Source: Stutzerimonas frequens
GTDB taxonomy: Bacteria; Pseudomonadota; Gammaproteobacteria; Pseudomonadales; Pseudomonadaceae
Assembly (NCBI RefSeq): GCF_024448335.1
Contig: NZ_JAMOHM010000012.1
Coordinates: 1 to 64,000 of the forward strand
Direction: 5' to 3'
Length of the DNA: 64,000 nucleotides
Below are positions 25,733-34,496 of this stretch, piece by piece. The translations under genes were made by a program, and so were the position numbers. The notes under the pieces were generated by a model that saw nothing but the letters and a program-made list of their open reading frames with translations, was not told where the DNA came from and ran no database searches. Numbering within the stretch: the stretch's first letter is position 1; each line of letters starts with the position of its first letter.

Positions 25733-26323
25733 TCAGCCCAGCATGCCGTGTAACGCGCGACAATCAGGCGCGTACAGGTCAGCCAGTTCCGGCCATTCGT
25801 TGTGCGGCACGTTGACCAGCACCCCGCGCGCGCCGGCGGCACGGGCGCATTCCAGGTCGAAGCGGTAGTCGCCGACCATCAGCATCGACGCCGGCGCCAC
25901 GCCCCAGCGCTCCGCCAGCTGCAGCAGCCCGCCCGGATGCGGCTTGGGCGGTGCCTCGTCGCGACCGAGGATGTCCTCGGGCAGAAAACAGTCACCCATG
26001 CCCACCGCCTGCAGGGTCACCAGCGCCAGTTCGTGGGCATTGCGGGTCAGCACGCCGAGGCGGCAGCCGCGCTCGCGCAACGCGTGCAGCAGCTCGCGGG
26101 CGCCTTCGGCCGGGCGCGCGGCGTAGGCCAGCTCGCGCTCGTGCTCCAGCAGCCAGGCACGCTTGGCCGCCGCTTCGTCGGCCGGCAGCGCGGCCAGGTG
26201 ATGGAGGATGTCGTCCTCCTCGGGAATCTCCAGGGCGCGGCGGATCGCGGCGAAATCGTGCACGGCGATGGTCAGGGTGCCGTCCATGTCGAACACCCAG
26301 TGCCGTACCTCGGTGATCGTCAC
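25733..26323 (-). CDS. HAD-superfamily hydrolase, subfamily IA
   Basis: A 196-residue phosphatase-like protein. FDMDGTLT is motif I with both catalytic Asp residues, GVLTRN is motif II, the Lys of PKPHPGG is motif III, and MVGDYRFDLECARAAG is motif IV. A small helical cap lies between motifs I and II. The GTG start at 26323 overlaps the tesB stop (GTGA), so it is translated with tesB. Phosphoglycolate phosphatase-like activity is possible; the substrate is unknown. Confidence 0.88.
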   Translation of the reverse strand: MTITEVRHWVFDMDGTLTIAVHDFAAIRRALEIPEEDDILHHLAALPADEAAAKRAWLLEHERELAYAARPAEGARELLHALRERGCRLGVLTRNAHELALVTLQAVGMGDCFLPEDILGRDEAPPKPHPGGLLQLAERWGVAPASMLMVGDYRFDLECARAAGARGVLVNVPHNEWPELADLYAPDCRALHGMLG

Positions 26324-27189
26324 ATCCAGTCCTCGCGTACGCGGATCAGGCCTTCCTGCGCCACCGAGGCGACCAGCTCGCCCTGGCGGTTGAAAATGCT
26401 TCCACGGGCGAAGCCGCGGGCATTGCCGGCCCAGGGGCTGTCGATGGAATAGAGCAGCCAGTCGTCCATCTTCACTTCACGGTGGAACCAGATGGCGTGA
26501 TCGAGGCTGGCCAGCTGGATGAACTTGCTCCACGAGCTGACGCCGTGGGGCTGCAACGCGGTGCCGATAAAGCTGAAGTCCGAGGCATAGGCGAGCAGGT
26601 ACTTGTGCAGCGCCGGGCTGTCGGGCAGCGAGCCGTCGGCACGGAACCACAGGTGGCGCACCGGTTCGATCGGCTGCGGGTTGGCCGGGTCGACCAGGGT
26701 GACCGGGCGGATTTCGATGGGCTTGGGTCGGCGCAGCTTCTCCATCACCCGCTCGGGCACCATCGGCGACAGCTTGTGCAGCAGCTCCCACTCGTTGGGT
26801 AGGTCGTCCGGCCCGACCACGTCCGGCATCGGCAACTGGTGCTCGTAGCCGCTCTCCTGGGCCTGGAACGAGGCGATGCCGGTGAAGATGGTCTGCCCCT
26901 TCTGGATCGCGCTGACCCGCCGCGTGGTGAAGCTGCCGCCATCGCGCACGCGATCGACGTCGTACACCACCGGCTGGTGCGAGTCGCCGGGACGCAGGAA
27001 GTAACCGTGCAGCGAATGCACATGGCGCTCCGGTGTCACCGTCTGGCTGGCGGCGGAGATCACCTGGCCGAGCACCTGCCCGCCGAACAGCTGGGGAAAG
27101 CCGAGGTCCTGGCTGGCGCCGCGGAACAGGTTTTCCTCGATGCGTTCCAGGGTCAGCAGGTTGACCAGGGCGTCGAGTATCTGGGTCAT
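26320..27189 (-). CDS. tesB: Acyl-CoA thioesterase II
   Basis: A 289-residue double-hotdog thioesterase that hydrolyses medium- and long-chain acyl-CoA. FRGASQDLGFPQLFGGQVLGQ opens the first hotdog, VHSLHGYFLRPGD follows, and the C-terminal half has YASDFSFIGTALQPHG and SLDHAIWFHR with the catalytic Asp. Length and motifs match E. coli TesB (286). The start at 27189 is where homology begins. It is coupled to the HAD gene. Confidence 0.93.
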   Translation of the reverse strand: MTQILDALVNLLTLERIEENLFRGASQDLGFPQLFGGQVLGQVISAASQTVTPERHVHSLHGYFLRPGDSHQPVVYDVDRVRDGGSFTTRRVSAIQKGQTIFTGIASFQAQESGYEHQLPMPDVVGPDDLPNEWELLHKLSPMVPERVMEKLRRPKPIEIRPVTLVDPANPQPIEPVRHLWFRADGSLPDSPALHKYLLAYASDFSFIGTALQPHGVSSWSKFIQLASLDHAIWFHREVKMDDWLLYSIDSPWAGNARGFARGSIFNRQGELVASVAQEGLIRVREDWM

Positions 27190-27266
27190 TTCGGCATCCT
27201 TGATAAGGGCGGGCGGACAGGCGCGCCATGTTACGTATTTCGCCGACAACGCTCCAGCAACAGGGC

Positions 27267-27821
27267 TTATTTTCGCCAATCGTCCCGCTGCAGACGGTAA
27301 AGCAGCTGCTCGTGCAGCGGGTGCCCCGCGGCGAGATCCGGGTGCGCGAACGGCAGGGCCTGTTCGGCGCGCATGCCCAGCGCTTCCACCAGCTGCCTGG
27401 CCGGCTCGTTGATCCGCGCCAAGCAGGCGACCACCTCGGGCAATTCAAGGGTGACAAAGGCATGCTGCAGGACGGCCCGTGCCGCCTCAAGCACCAGGCC
27501 CTGGCCCCATTGCTCGCATGCCACGCCCCAGCGCAATTCCACCGCTGGCTTTGGCAGCGACGGCGGTGCCCAGCCCAGCCCGCAGTAGCCGACGAACGCA
27601 CCATTGTCCTTGCGCTCCAGCGCCCACAGGCCGAAGCCGTGGCGCAACAGATGCAGGCGGCTGCGCACCATCATCGCGGCACACTCGTCCCGCGTCAGAA
27701 GCGCCGGCTCGTAGCGCATGACCTCCGCATCGGCGCACAGCTGCACCAACGCATCGAGATCGTCGTCGTGCCAGCTGCGCAGCCGCAGACGCGAGGTTTC
27801 GAGGGCGATTCGATCGACCAT
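27267..27821 (-). CDS. GNAT family N-acetyltransferase (RimJ/RimL-like)
   Basis: A 184-residue acetyltransferase. LETSRLRLRSWHDDDLDAL and VGYCGLGW are typical of the RimJ/RimL-type branch, and WGVACEQWGQGLVLEAARAVL is the acetyl-CoA-binding motif A region. AAGGAG lies five bases before the ATG at 27821. It is divergent from the deacetylase-family gene, an amusing but unproven pairing. The acceptor is unknown. Confidence 0.85.
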   Translation of the reverse strand: MVDRIALETSRLRLRSWHDDDLDALVQLCADAEVMRYEPALLTRDECAAMMVRSRLHLLRHGFGLWALERKDNGAFVGYCGLGWAPPSLPKPAVELRWGVACEQWGQGLVLEAARAVLQHAFVTLELPEVVACLARINEPARQLVEALGMRAEQALPFAHPDLAAGHPLHEQLLYRLQRDDWRK

Positions 27822-27891
27822 CCTTGCTCCTTGAGCGCGCCGACGGGCAGCCTGCATACTGCGGCGCACATCTGTCGAACGCGCGTGGTTC

Positions 27892-28812
27892 ATGTCCCTT
27901 CCCCTGGTCTATCACGACGATTACAGCCCGCCGCTGCCGCCGGGCCATCGTTTTCCCATGGAGAAGTTTCGCTTGCTGCGTGACCACCTGGTCACCCTGG
28001 GTATGACCACGGACGCGGGCCTGTTGCGCCCGCAACTGTGCAGCAGCGATATCCTCACTCTGGCTCATGACGCCGATTATGTCGCGCGCTACTGCAGCGG
28101 CGACATGGGCCGCGACGAGCTGCGCCGCCTTGGCCTGCCCTGGAGCCCGGAGCTGGCGCAGCGCACCGTGCGGGCGGTAGGCGGCTCGCTGCTGGCCGCC
28201 GAGCAGGCACTGCAGCATGGCCTGGCCTGCCACCTGGCCGGCGGCACGCACCATGCGCATCGCGATCACGCCTCCGGCTTCTGCATCTTCAACGACCTGG
28301 CGGTGATCGCGCTGTACCTGCTGGAGAGCGGACGTGTCGGCCGCGTGCTGATCTTCGACTGCGACGTGCATCAGGGCGACGGCACCGCGCGCATCCTGGA
28401 GAACGTGCCGGATGCGGTGACCGTCTCGCTGCACTGCGAGAAGAACTTCCCCACCCGCAAGGCCCATAGCGACTGGGACATCCCGCTACCGCCGGGCATG
28501 GGCGACGAGGCTTACCTCCAGGTCGTGCACGACACCCTGAACTACCTGCTGCCGATCTATCAGCCGGACCTGGTGCTCTATGACGCTGGCGTCGACGTCC
28601 ACCGCGACGACGCCCTGGGCCTGCTCTCGCTGACCGACGCCGGGCTTGCCGCGCGCGACAGCGCCGTGCTCGATCACTGCCTGAGCCGCGACATTCCCGT
28701 GGTCGGCCTGATCGGCGGTGGCTACGACAAGGACCGCGCCCTGCTCGCCCGTCGTCATGCGACCTTGCATGTCAGCGCCCACTCGGCCTGGCAGCGCCAC
28801 GGGCTCGGCTGA
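27892..28812 (+). CDS. Histone deacetylase family protein (class IV/AcuC-like)
   Basis: A 306-residue arginase-fold zinc hydrolase. GGTHHAHRDHASGFCIFNDL carries the charge-relay His residues, DCDVHQGDGTA the zinc-binding Asp and His, and YDAGVDVHRDDALG the second zinc Asp; GGGYDKD is the final loop. Bacterial members deacetylate acetylpolyamines, acetoin-related or protein lysine substrates. All catalytic residues are present, so it should be active. The start at 27892 is the only one that keeps the conserved N-terminus LPLVYHDDYSPPLP. Confidence 0.9.
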   Translation: MSLPLVYHDDYSPPLPPGHRFPMEKFRLLRDHLVTLGMTTDAGLLRPQLCSSDILTLAHDADYVARYCSGDMGRDELRRLGLPWSPELAQRTVRAVGGSLLAAEQALQHGLACHLAGGTHHAHRDHASGFCIFNDLAVIALYLLESGRVGRVLIFDCDVHQGDGTARILENVPDAVTVSLHCEKNFPTRKAHSDWDIPLPPGMGDEAYLQVVHDTLNYLLPIYQPDLVLYDAGVDVHRDDALGLLSLTDAGLAARDSAVLDHCLSRDIPVVGLIGGGYDKDRALLARRHATLHVSAHSAWQRHGLG

Positions 28813-28827
28813 GCAACCGTCAGCGGC

Positions 28828-28833
28828 TACAAT
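28828..28833 (+). promoter_or_regulatory. Candidate -10 element for the flavoprotein gene
   Basis: TACAAT at 28828-28833 lies 31 bases before the ATG at 28865 in the short gap after the deacetylase gene. No convincing -35 was seen. Confidence 0.35.
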
Positions 28834-28864
28834 GCCCGCCCCGCTCGTCTACCCGGTTGCCACC

Positions 28865-30115
28865 ATGCCCCAGCCCTGCTCTTTTCGCGTCGCCATCATC
28901 GGTGGTGGTCCGGCCGGCCTGATGGCCGCCGAGGTGCTCGGGCAGGCAGGCGTGAATGTCGACCTGTATGACGCCATGCCCTCGGTGGGGCGCAAGTTCC
29001 TGCTGGCCGGCGTCGGCGGCATGAACATCACCCATGCCGAGGACTACGCCGCGTTCGTCAGCCGCTACGCCGAGCGCGCCGGCGACCTGCGCCCGCTGCT
29101 CGATGCCTTCACCCCGGATGCGCTGCGCGAATGGATTCACGGGCTGGGCATCGACACCTTTGTCGGCAGTTCGGGCCGGGTGTTTCCCACCGACATGAAG
29201 GCCGCGCCCCTGCTGCGCGCCTGGCTCAAGCGCCTGCGCGAAAACGGCGTACGCATCCATACCCGCCAGCGCTGGCTGGGCTGGAGCGAACGGGGTGCGC
29301 TGCGCCTCGCCGGGCCGGAAGGCGAAAGCCTGATGGAGGCTGACGCTACCCTGCTCGCCCTCGGTGGTGGCAGCTGGGCGCGACTGGGCTCCGATGGCGC
29401 CTGGGTGCCGTTGCTGCAGAACCGCGGGATCGCCATCGCGCCCCTGCAGCCGGCCAATTGCGGCTTCGAGGTGGCCGGTTGGAGCGAATACCTGCGGGAG
29501 AAGTTCGCCGGCGCGCCGCTGAAGACGGTCAGCCTGGCGCTGCCCGGCGAAGCACCGCGCAAGGGTGAGTTCGTGCTCACCGCGACCGGTATCGAGGGCA
29601 GCCTGGTCTACGCGCTCTCTGCGCCGATCCGCAATACGATCAACCGTGACGGTGCCGCCACGGTACTGCTCGACCTGCTGCCGGATCGCACCCTGACACA
29701 GATCGCCAGCGCCCTGGCCCGACCGCGGGGTTCGCAGTCCATGGCCAAGCATCTGCACCGCCAGCTGAAGCTCGATGGCGTCAAGGCGGCGCTGTTGCGC
29801 GAGCTGACCGATGCCGCCACCTTCCAAGACTCGCAGGCCCTGGCCGCCGCGATCAAGGCGCTGCCCATCCGCCTGGTCCGCCCCCGTCCGCTGGACGAGG
29901 CGATCAGCAGCGCCGGCGGCGTGCCTTTCGAGGAACTGGACGAGGGTCTGATGCTGCGCCGGCTACCCGGCGTGTTCTGCGCCGGCGAAATGCTCGACTG
30001 GGAAGCGCCGACCGGTGGCTATCTGCTGACCGCCTGCTTTGCCAGCGGGCGCGCCGCGGCCGCAGGCATGCTGCGCTGGCTGCGCGACAACGTGCCGGCA
30101 AACGCGCCACGCTGA
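28865..30115 (+). CDS. NAD(P)/FAD-dependent oxidoreductase, HI0933/TIGR03862-like flavoprotein
   Basis: A 416-residue flavoprotein. VAIIGGGPAGLMAAEVLGQ is the N-terminal dinucleotide-binding fold; GRKFLLAGVGGMNITH is the family motif; GGGSWARLGSDG and AGEMLDWEAPTGGYLL close the FAD site near the C-terminus. HI0933-family proteins have been linked to tRNA or bile-acid-type reductions, but the role in pseudomonads is not settled. The start at 28865 puts the GxGxxG motif at the usual distance from the N-terminus. Confidence 0.87.
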   Translation: MPQPCSFRVAIIGGGPAGLMAAEVLGQAGVNVDLYDAMPSVGRKFLLAGVGGMNITHAEDYAAFVSRYAERAGDLRPLLDAFTPDALREWIHGLGIDTFVGSSGRVFPTDMKAAPLLRAWLKRLRENGVRIHTRQRWLGWSERGALRLAGPEGESLMEADATLLALGGGSWARLGSDGAWVPLLQNRGIAIAPLQPANCGFEVAGWSEYLREKFAGAPLKTVSLALPGEAPRKGEFVLTATGIEGSLVYALSAPIRNTINRDGAATVLLDLLPDRTLTQIASALARPRGSQSMAKHLHRQLKLDGVKAALLRELTDAATFQDSQALAAAIKALPIRLVRPRPLDEAISSAGGVPFEELDEGLMLRRLPGVFCAGEMLDWEAPTGGYLLTACFASGRAAAAGMLRWLRDNVPANAPR

Positions 30116-30143
30116 GCGGTGCGCTGCCGGCCGCACGGTCCTG

Positions 30144-31166
30144 CTACATCTTCATCACGATACGGCCCTCGATGCGCCCGCCACGCATGTCGTCGAGGAT
30201 CTGGTTGATGTTGTCGAGGTTGTCGGTATGGATGGTCGCCTTGACCAACCCCTCGCCGGCGAAGTCCAGCGCCTCCTGCAGATCGGCGCGGGTGCCGACG
30301 ATGGAGCCGGTGATGCTGATCGCCTTGAGCACCACGTCGAAGATCGGCGTCGGGAAATCTCCCGGCGGCAGGCCGACCAGCGCCACGGTACCGCGCCGCC
30401 GGGCCATGCCGATGGCCTGACCGAAGGCACTGTTGGACACCGCCGTCACCAGCACGCCATGCGCGCCGCCGATGTCGCGCTGCACCACTTCCACCGGGTT
30501 TTCCTTGCGCGCATTGACGGTCAGGTCGGCGCCCAGGCGCTTGGCCAGTTCCAGCTTGGCGTCGTCCACATCCACCGCCACCACGTGCAGGCCCATCGCC
30601 TTGGCGTACTGCACCGCAACGTGGCCCAGGCCGCCGATACCGGAGATCGCCACCCACTGGCCGGGCCGCGCTTCGGTGACCTTGAGCCCCTTGTAGACGG
30701 TGACCCCGGCACAGAGGATCGGTGCGATCTCGTCGAATTCGACGTTCTTCGGCAGGATGCCCACGTAGTTCGGGTCCGCCAGCACGTACTCGGCATAGGC
30801 ACCGTTGACCGAGTAGCCGGTGTTCTGCTGGCCTTCGCAGAGGGTTTCCCAGCCGGTCAGGCAGTGTTCGCAGCAGCCGCAGGCGGTGTACAGCCAGGGC
30901 ACGCCGACCCGGTCGCCCTCCTTCACCCGTTTCACACCGGCGCCCACCGCGGCGACGTGGCCGACGCCTTCATGGCCGGGGATGAACGGCAGTGTGGGCT
31001 TGACCGGCCAATCGCCCTCGGCCGCATGCAGGTCGGTGTGACAGACGCCGGAGGCGGCGATCTTCACCAGGATCTGGCCGGGGCCGGGCATCGGCACCTT
31101 GACTTCCTCGAGGCGCAGCGGCTCGCCGAAGGCGTGTACCACTGCGGCTTTCATGGTCTGGGGCAT
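30144..31166 (-). CDS. adhP: Zinc-dependent alcohol dehydrogenase, AdhP type
   Basis: A 340-residue medium-chain dehydrogenase. [15 protein letters not shown] and [13 protein letters not shown] carry catalytic-zinc ligands; [15 protein letters not shown] holds the four structural-zinc Cys; [17 protein letters not shown] binds NAD. Sequence and length match E. coli AdhP (ethanol, propanol). AAGGAG lies upstream of the ATG at 31166. It is divergent from an AraC-type regulator, which is a candidate controller. Confidence 0.9.
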   Translation of the reverse strand: MPQTMKAAVVHAFGEPLRLEEVKVPMPGPGQILVKIAASGVCHTDLHAAEGDWPVKPTLPFIPGHEGVGHVAAVGAGVKRVKEGDRVGVPWLYTACGCCEHCLTGWETLCEGQQNTGYSVNGAYAEYVLADPNYVGILPKNVEFDEIAPILCAGVTVYKGLKVTEARPGQWVAISGIGGLGHVAVQYAKAMGLHVVAVDVDDAKLELAKRLGADLTVNARKENPVEVVQRDIGGAHGVLVTAVSNSAFGQAIGMARRRGTVALVGLPPGDFPTPIFDVVLKAISITGSIVGTRADLQEALDFAGEGLVKATIHTDNLDNINQILDDMRGGRIEGRIVMKM

Positions 31167-31381
31167 GGGCTTGCTCCTTGAGTCGGGACGTTCGAGTCTG
31201 CACAACACTGACCGGATCAAGCCTAGACCCAGATCAATTACAGCATGCAGTCAGAGACCGTCCGTCGAGCGCATCGCGTTGTCCGGCCGTGAGCGGCGCT
31301 GCACGAATGTTCCAGACGGCCAGGCTGCAGCGGGCGATACTGAGCCGGGCCGCACCGCGACGCAGAGTTCATGGAGCCATC

Positions 31382-32221
31382 ATGGGTACCGATGACTGGA
31401 TCGATCTGAAGAAGGATGCCGAAACCGGCATCGAGACGATCCGTGCGCATTTCGAAGGCCACGCCTACGACCCGCATTTCCATGACAGCTACCTGATCGG
31501 CTTCACCGAACAGGGCGTGCAGCAGTTTCACTGTCGCCGGACGCTGCACAGCAGCACGCCGGGGCAGGTGTTTCTGCTCGAACCCGGCGAGCTGCACGAC
31601 GGCCACGCGCCGACACCCGGTGGCTTCACCTACTCGATGCTCTACCTCGATCCGCACTGGATCGAGCGCGAACTGCGCGCGCTGTTCGAGGATGCGCCCA
31701 GCCAGTGCCAGCCGGCGTTCGCCAAGACGCTGGAAAGCGAACCAGAGCTGGTGACGGTGATTGCCGACGCCTTCCAGGCCTTGCAAAGCCAGGACCTGCG
31801 CATCGTTCGCCAGGCCGCGCTGGACGCGCTGCTGGGCAAGCTGGCCCGGCACCTGTCATGGCGACCGCGGCTGACCGCCGACCCGCGCCTGCCGGCCGTG
31901 GCGCTGCGGGCGCGGGACTATCTGCATGCGCACATGGATCAGGATCTGGGGCTGGACGATCTGGCGCGCGCCACCGGCGTCGATCGCTTCAGGCTGTCGC
32001 GGGCGTTCAAGGCGACCTTCGGGCTGGCGCCGCATGCCTATCTGGTCCAGCTGCGCCTGGCCAAGGCCCGTCGCCTGCTCGCAGCCGGCCAGCCACCGGC
32101 GCTGGTGGCGATGAGCCTCGGTTTCGCCGACCAGAGCCACATGGGCCGCTGGTTCCGCCGCGCCTACGGGCTGACACCGGCGCACTACCGCAAACGCTGC
32201 TCGAATCTTCCAGACCACTGA
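31382..32221 (+). CDS. AraC family transcriptional regulator
   Basis: A 279-residue regulator: an N-terminal cupin sensor (residues 20-90, HFHDSYLIGFTEQGVQQF, PGQVFLLEPGELHDG) and a C-terminal double HTH (about 175-275, LGLDDLARATGVDRFRLSRAF and ALVAMSLGFADQSHMGRWFR). The start at 31382 has GGAG six bases upstream. The next gene encodes a LysE exporter and the divergent neighbour is adhP; AraC/LysE pairs often control amino-acid or small-molecule export. The effector is unknown. Confidence 0.9.
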   Translation: MGTDDWIDLKKDAETGIETIRAHFEGHAYDPHFHDSYLIGFTEQGVQQFHCRRTLHSSTPGQVFLLEPGELHDGHAPTPGGFTYSMLYLDPHWIERELRALFEDAPSQCQPAFAKTLESEPELVTVIADAFQALQSQDLRIVRQAALDALLGKLARHLSWRPRLTADPRLPAVALRARDYLHAHMDQDLGLDDLARATGVDRFRLSRAFKATFGLAPHAYLVQLRLAKARRLLAAGQPPALVAMSLGFADQSHMGRWFRRAYGLTPAHYRKRCSNLPDH

Positions 32222-32329
32222 GCCAACAGGCGCGAGTATTCGGTCGTCCGCCACCCTGGAGCCGAAAACCATGCCTCACCTCACCGCCACCCCCGGAGCA
32301 CTCGCCACGCACATCGCGGAGCAGCCATC

Positions 32330-32917
32330 GTGAGCCAGCTGCTGCCCTTCATGCTGTTCGCCTTCGTCGCCTCGATCACGCCGGGGCCGACCAACATTCT
32401 GGTGCTGAGCAACAGCTCGCGCTTCGGCCTCGGCGCAGCCATGCCGATCATTTTCGGCGCCTGCTCGGCCGCGGCGCTGATCGTGCTGCTGGTGGGCCTG
32501 GGTGCCGGCGAGTGGTTGCTGCGCCATCCGCAGTTGCAGCAGCTGATGAGCTGGCTTGGTCTGGCCTGGCTGTTCTACCTGGCCTGGCAGATCGCCCGCA
32601 GCCCGGCCGAGCCGGTCGAGGCCGCCGCTGCGCCGCGCCGGCTTGGCGCGCTGGGCGCCGCCGGTCTGCAACTGGTCAATCCGAAGGTGTGGATGATGGC
32701 GCTGGCGGTGGTCGGCGTGTTCAGCGGCGCCGCTGCCGACGCGGGGCGTTACGCCATTCACGCCCTACTGTTCTTTCTGATCGCCCTGCCATGCCTGGCG
32801 GCCTGGGCCCTGCTCGGCGCCGGTGCGGCGAAGCTGCTGCAATCGGCCGCGCACCTGCGCCGGTTCAACTACGCCATGGCGCTGCTCTTGGTGGTGTCGG
32901 CGCTGCTGGGTCTGTGA
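32330..32917 (+). CDS. LysE family exporter
   Basis: A 195-residue inner-membrane protein with six hydrophobic segments; ITPGPTNILVLSNSSRFG at residues 15-33 is the LysE/RhtB signature. GGAG lies upstream of the GTG start at 32330. It probably exports an amino acid or derivative and may be regulated by the AraC protein just upstream (inference from order). Confidence 0.88.
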   Translation: MSQLLPFMLFAFVASITPGPTNILVLSNSSRFGLGAAMPIIFGACSAAALIVLLVGLGAGEWLLRHPQLQQLMSWLGLAWLFYLAWQIARSPAEPVEAAAAPRRLGALGAAGLQLVNPKVWMMALAVVGVFSGAAADAGRYAIHALLFFLIALPCLAAWALLGAGAAKLLQSAAHLRRFNYAMALLLVVSALLGL

Positions 32918-32930
32918 CCTGCGTTACCAG

Positions 32931-32960
32931 TGGAAAGGCTGCGCCGTTTTCCAACCTACG
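32931..32960. repeat. Solo half-unit of the GTAGGGTGG palindrome family
   Basis: A stem TGGAAA/TTTTCCA around GGCTGCGCCG, ending AACCTACG. It matches the right half of the element at 62008-62108, but the stem is changed on both sides (GACAA/TTGTC there, GAAA/TTTTC here). It fills the 49-base convergent gap between the LysE and rhlE genes and probably serves as a shared terminator. Confidence 0.6.
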
Positions 32961-32966
32961 GACGGC

Positions 32967-34289
32967 TCAGCGCTTCTTCGCCGGCTTGCCGCCCAGGCTC
33001 GGTACCTTGCGAATCGGCCTGGCGTTGGGCTTTTCGCTCTCGTCGAACCAGTTGCCGAGATGAATCTTGCCCTTGCCGCCGCCGTCCTTGGGCTTTTTCG
33101 GTTTCTTCGGTTTCTTGATGATCTGCCCGCCGAGCGCCGTGGCCGGCACGCGATGGTCCGGCACGAAACCCGGCTCGTCGTGGCGCGGCAGAACCTGATT
33201 GATCAAGGTTTCGATGGCCGCGAGCTGATCGACCTCATCGGCACTGACCAGCGAGATCGCCTCCCCTGTGGCGCCGGCGCGGCCGGTACGGCCGATGCGG
33301 TGCACGTAGTCCTCGGCGACGGTGGGCAGGTCGAAGTTGACCACCTGCGGCAGGTCGTGGATGTCCAGCCCGCGCGCCGCCACGTCGGTCGCCACCAGGA
33401 TGCGCACCTCACCCGCCTTGAAGCGCTCCAGTGCACGCAGACGCGAGGCCTGCGGCTTGTCGCCGTGGATCGCGTCGCTGGCGATGCCCTGCGCCTGCAG
33501 CTCGTCCACCAGCTGGTCGACGCCCTTGCGCGTCTTGACGAACACCAGCACCTGGCCCCAGCGCCGCTCCGCCAGCAGATGCAGGAACAGCTCGCTCTTG
33601 CGCTTCTTGTCCACCGGCACCAGCCACTGCTTGACCGTCTTTGCCGCCGCGTTGCGCGGGCTGACCTCGACCGACAGCGGGTCGCGCAGCAGCTCGCGGG
33701 CCATCTGCCGGATCGCATCGGAGAAGGTCGCGGAAAACAACAGGGTCTGGCGCTTCTTCGGCAGGGCCGAGAACAACTGGTCAAGCTCGTCGGCGAAACC
33801 GAGGTCGAGCATGCGATCGGCCTCGTCGAGCACCAGCGCCTGCAGCTGGGCGAAGCCCACGGCATTCTGCCGGTAGAGATCGAGCAGGCGACCGGGCGTC
33901 GCCACCAGCACGTCGATGCCCTTGCGCAGCGCCATCATCTGCGGATTGATGCTGACACCGCCGTACACCGCGTAAGTGCGCAGCGGCAGGTTCTGGCCGT
34001 AAACACGAAAGCTCTCGTGGACCTGCTCGGCCAGCTCGCGGGTCGGTACCAGCACCAGCGCGCGCACCGAATTGCTCGCCACCTTGGCGCCTTCCATGGT
34101 CAGGCGCTGCAGCAATGGCAGGGCGAAACCGGCGGTCTTGCCGGTACCGGTCTGCGCCGCCGCCATAAGGTCGCGGCCCTTGAGCACGGCGGGAATGGCT
34201 TCGATCTGCACCGGCGTCGGCTTGCGGTAGTCGAGGGTTTCCAGGGTCCGCAGCAGCGGATCGATCAGGCCCAGGGAAGCGAAGGTCAT
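32967..34289 (-). CDS. rhlE: DEAD-box ATP-dependent RNA helicase, RhlE type
   Basis: A 440-residue helicase with all motifs: Q motif (PTPVQIEAIPAVL), AAQTGTGKT (I), PTRELA (Ia), TPGRLL (Ib), DEADRML (II), SATF (III), RGLDIHDLPQV (V) and HRIGRTGRAG (VI). The basic tail KKPKKPKKPKDGGGKGK fits RhlE. It unwinds RNA in ribosome assembly and turnover. The ATG at 34289 is where the conserved F-x-LGL N-terminus begins. Confidence 0.9.
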   Translation of the reverse strand: MTFASLGLIDPLLRTLETLDYRKPTPVQIEAIPAVLKGRDLMAAAQTGTGKTAGFALPLLQRLTMEGAKVASNSVRALVLVPTRELAEQVHESFRVYGQNLPLRTYAVYGGVSINPQMMALRKGIDVLVATPGRLLDLYRQNAVGFAQLQALVLDEADRMLDLGFADELDQLFSALPKKRQTLLFSATFSDAIRQMARELLRDPLSVEVSPRNAAAKTVKQWLVPVDKKRKSELFLHLLAERRWGQVLVFVKTRKGVDQLVDELQAQGIASDAIHGDKPQASRLRALERFKAGEVRILVATDVAARGLDIHDLPQVVNFDLPTVAEDYVHRIGRTGRAGATGEAISLVSADEVDQLAAIETLINQVLPRHDEPGFVPDHRVPATALGGQIIKKPKKPKKPKDGGGKGKIHLGNWFDESEKPNARPIRKVPSLGGKPAKKR

Positions 34290-34332
34290 GGCAGGCTCGC
34301 AGCGCCGTTTCGGCGGGGTGAAAAAAGGGCGG

Positions 34333-34341
34333 ATTCTAGCA
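34333..34341 (-). promoter_or_regulatory. Extended -10 promoter for rhlE
   Basis: On the minus strand TGCTAGAAT fits an extended -10 (TGN plus TAGAAT), 44 bases before the rhlE ATG. Confidence 0.45.
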
Positions 34342-34496
34342 GCAGGCCGGGCACATCGGCGCACCAGCCGATTGCAGGCGCGCCAGGCGATGCCTTGCTG
34401 TCACAGTCATACGCTGCCGCGCTGGTAGCTGGCCAACGCCTGCCGCAGGATAGGCACAGCGCCGCGGCGCCGGCACTCAACCGCACGGAGACTCTG

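Noticed and set aside
32823..34496. Upstream extension of the antiporter frame
   Set aside because: It is antisense to rhlE and low in family-like sequence. The ATG at 34497 has a ribosome-binding site and begins the conserved membrane region.
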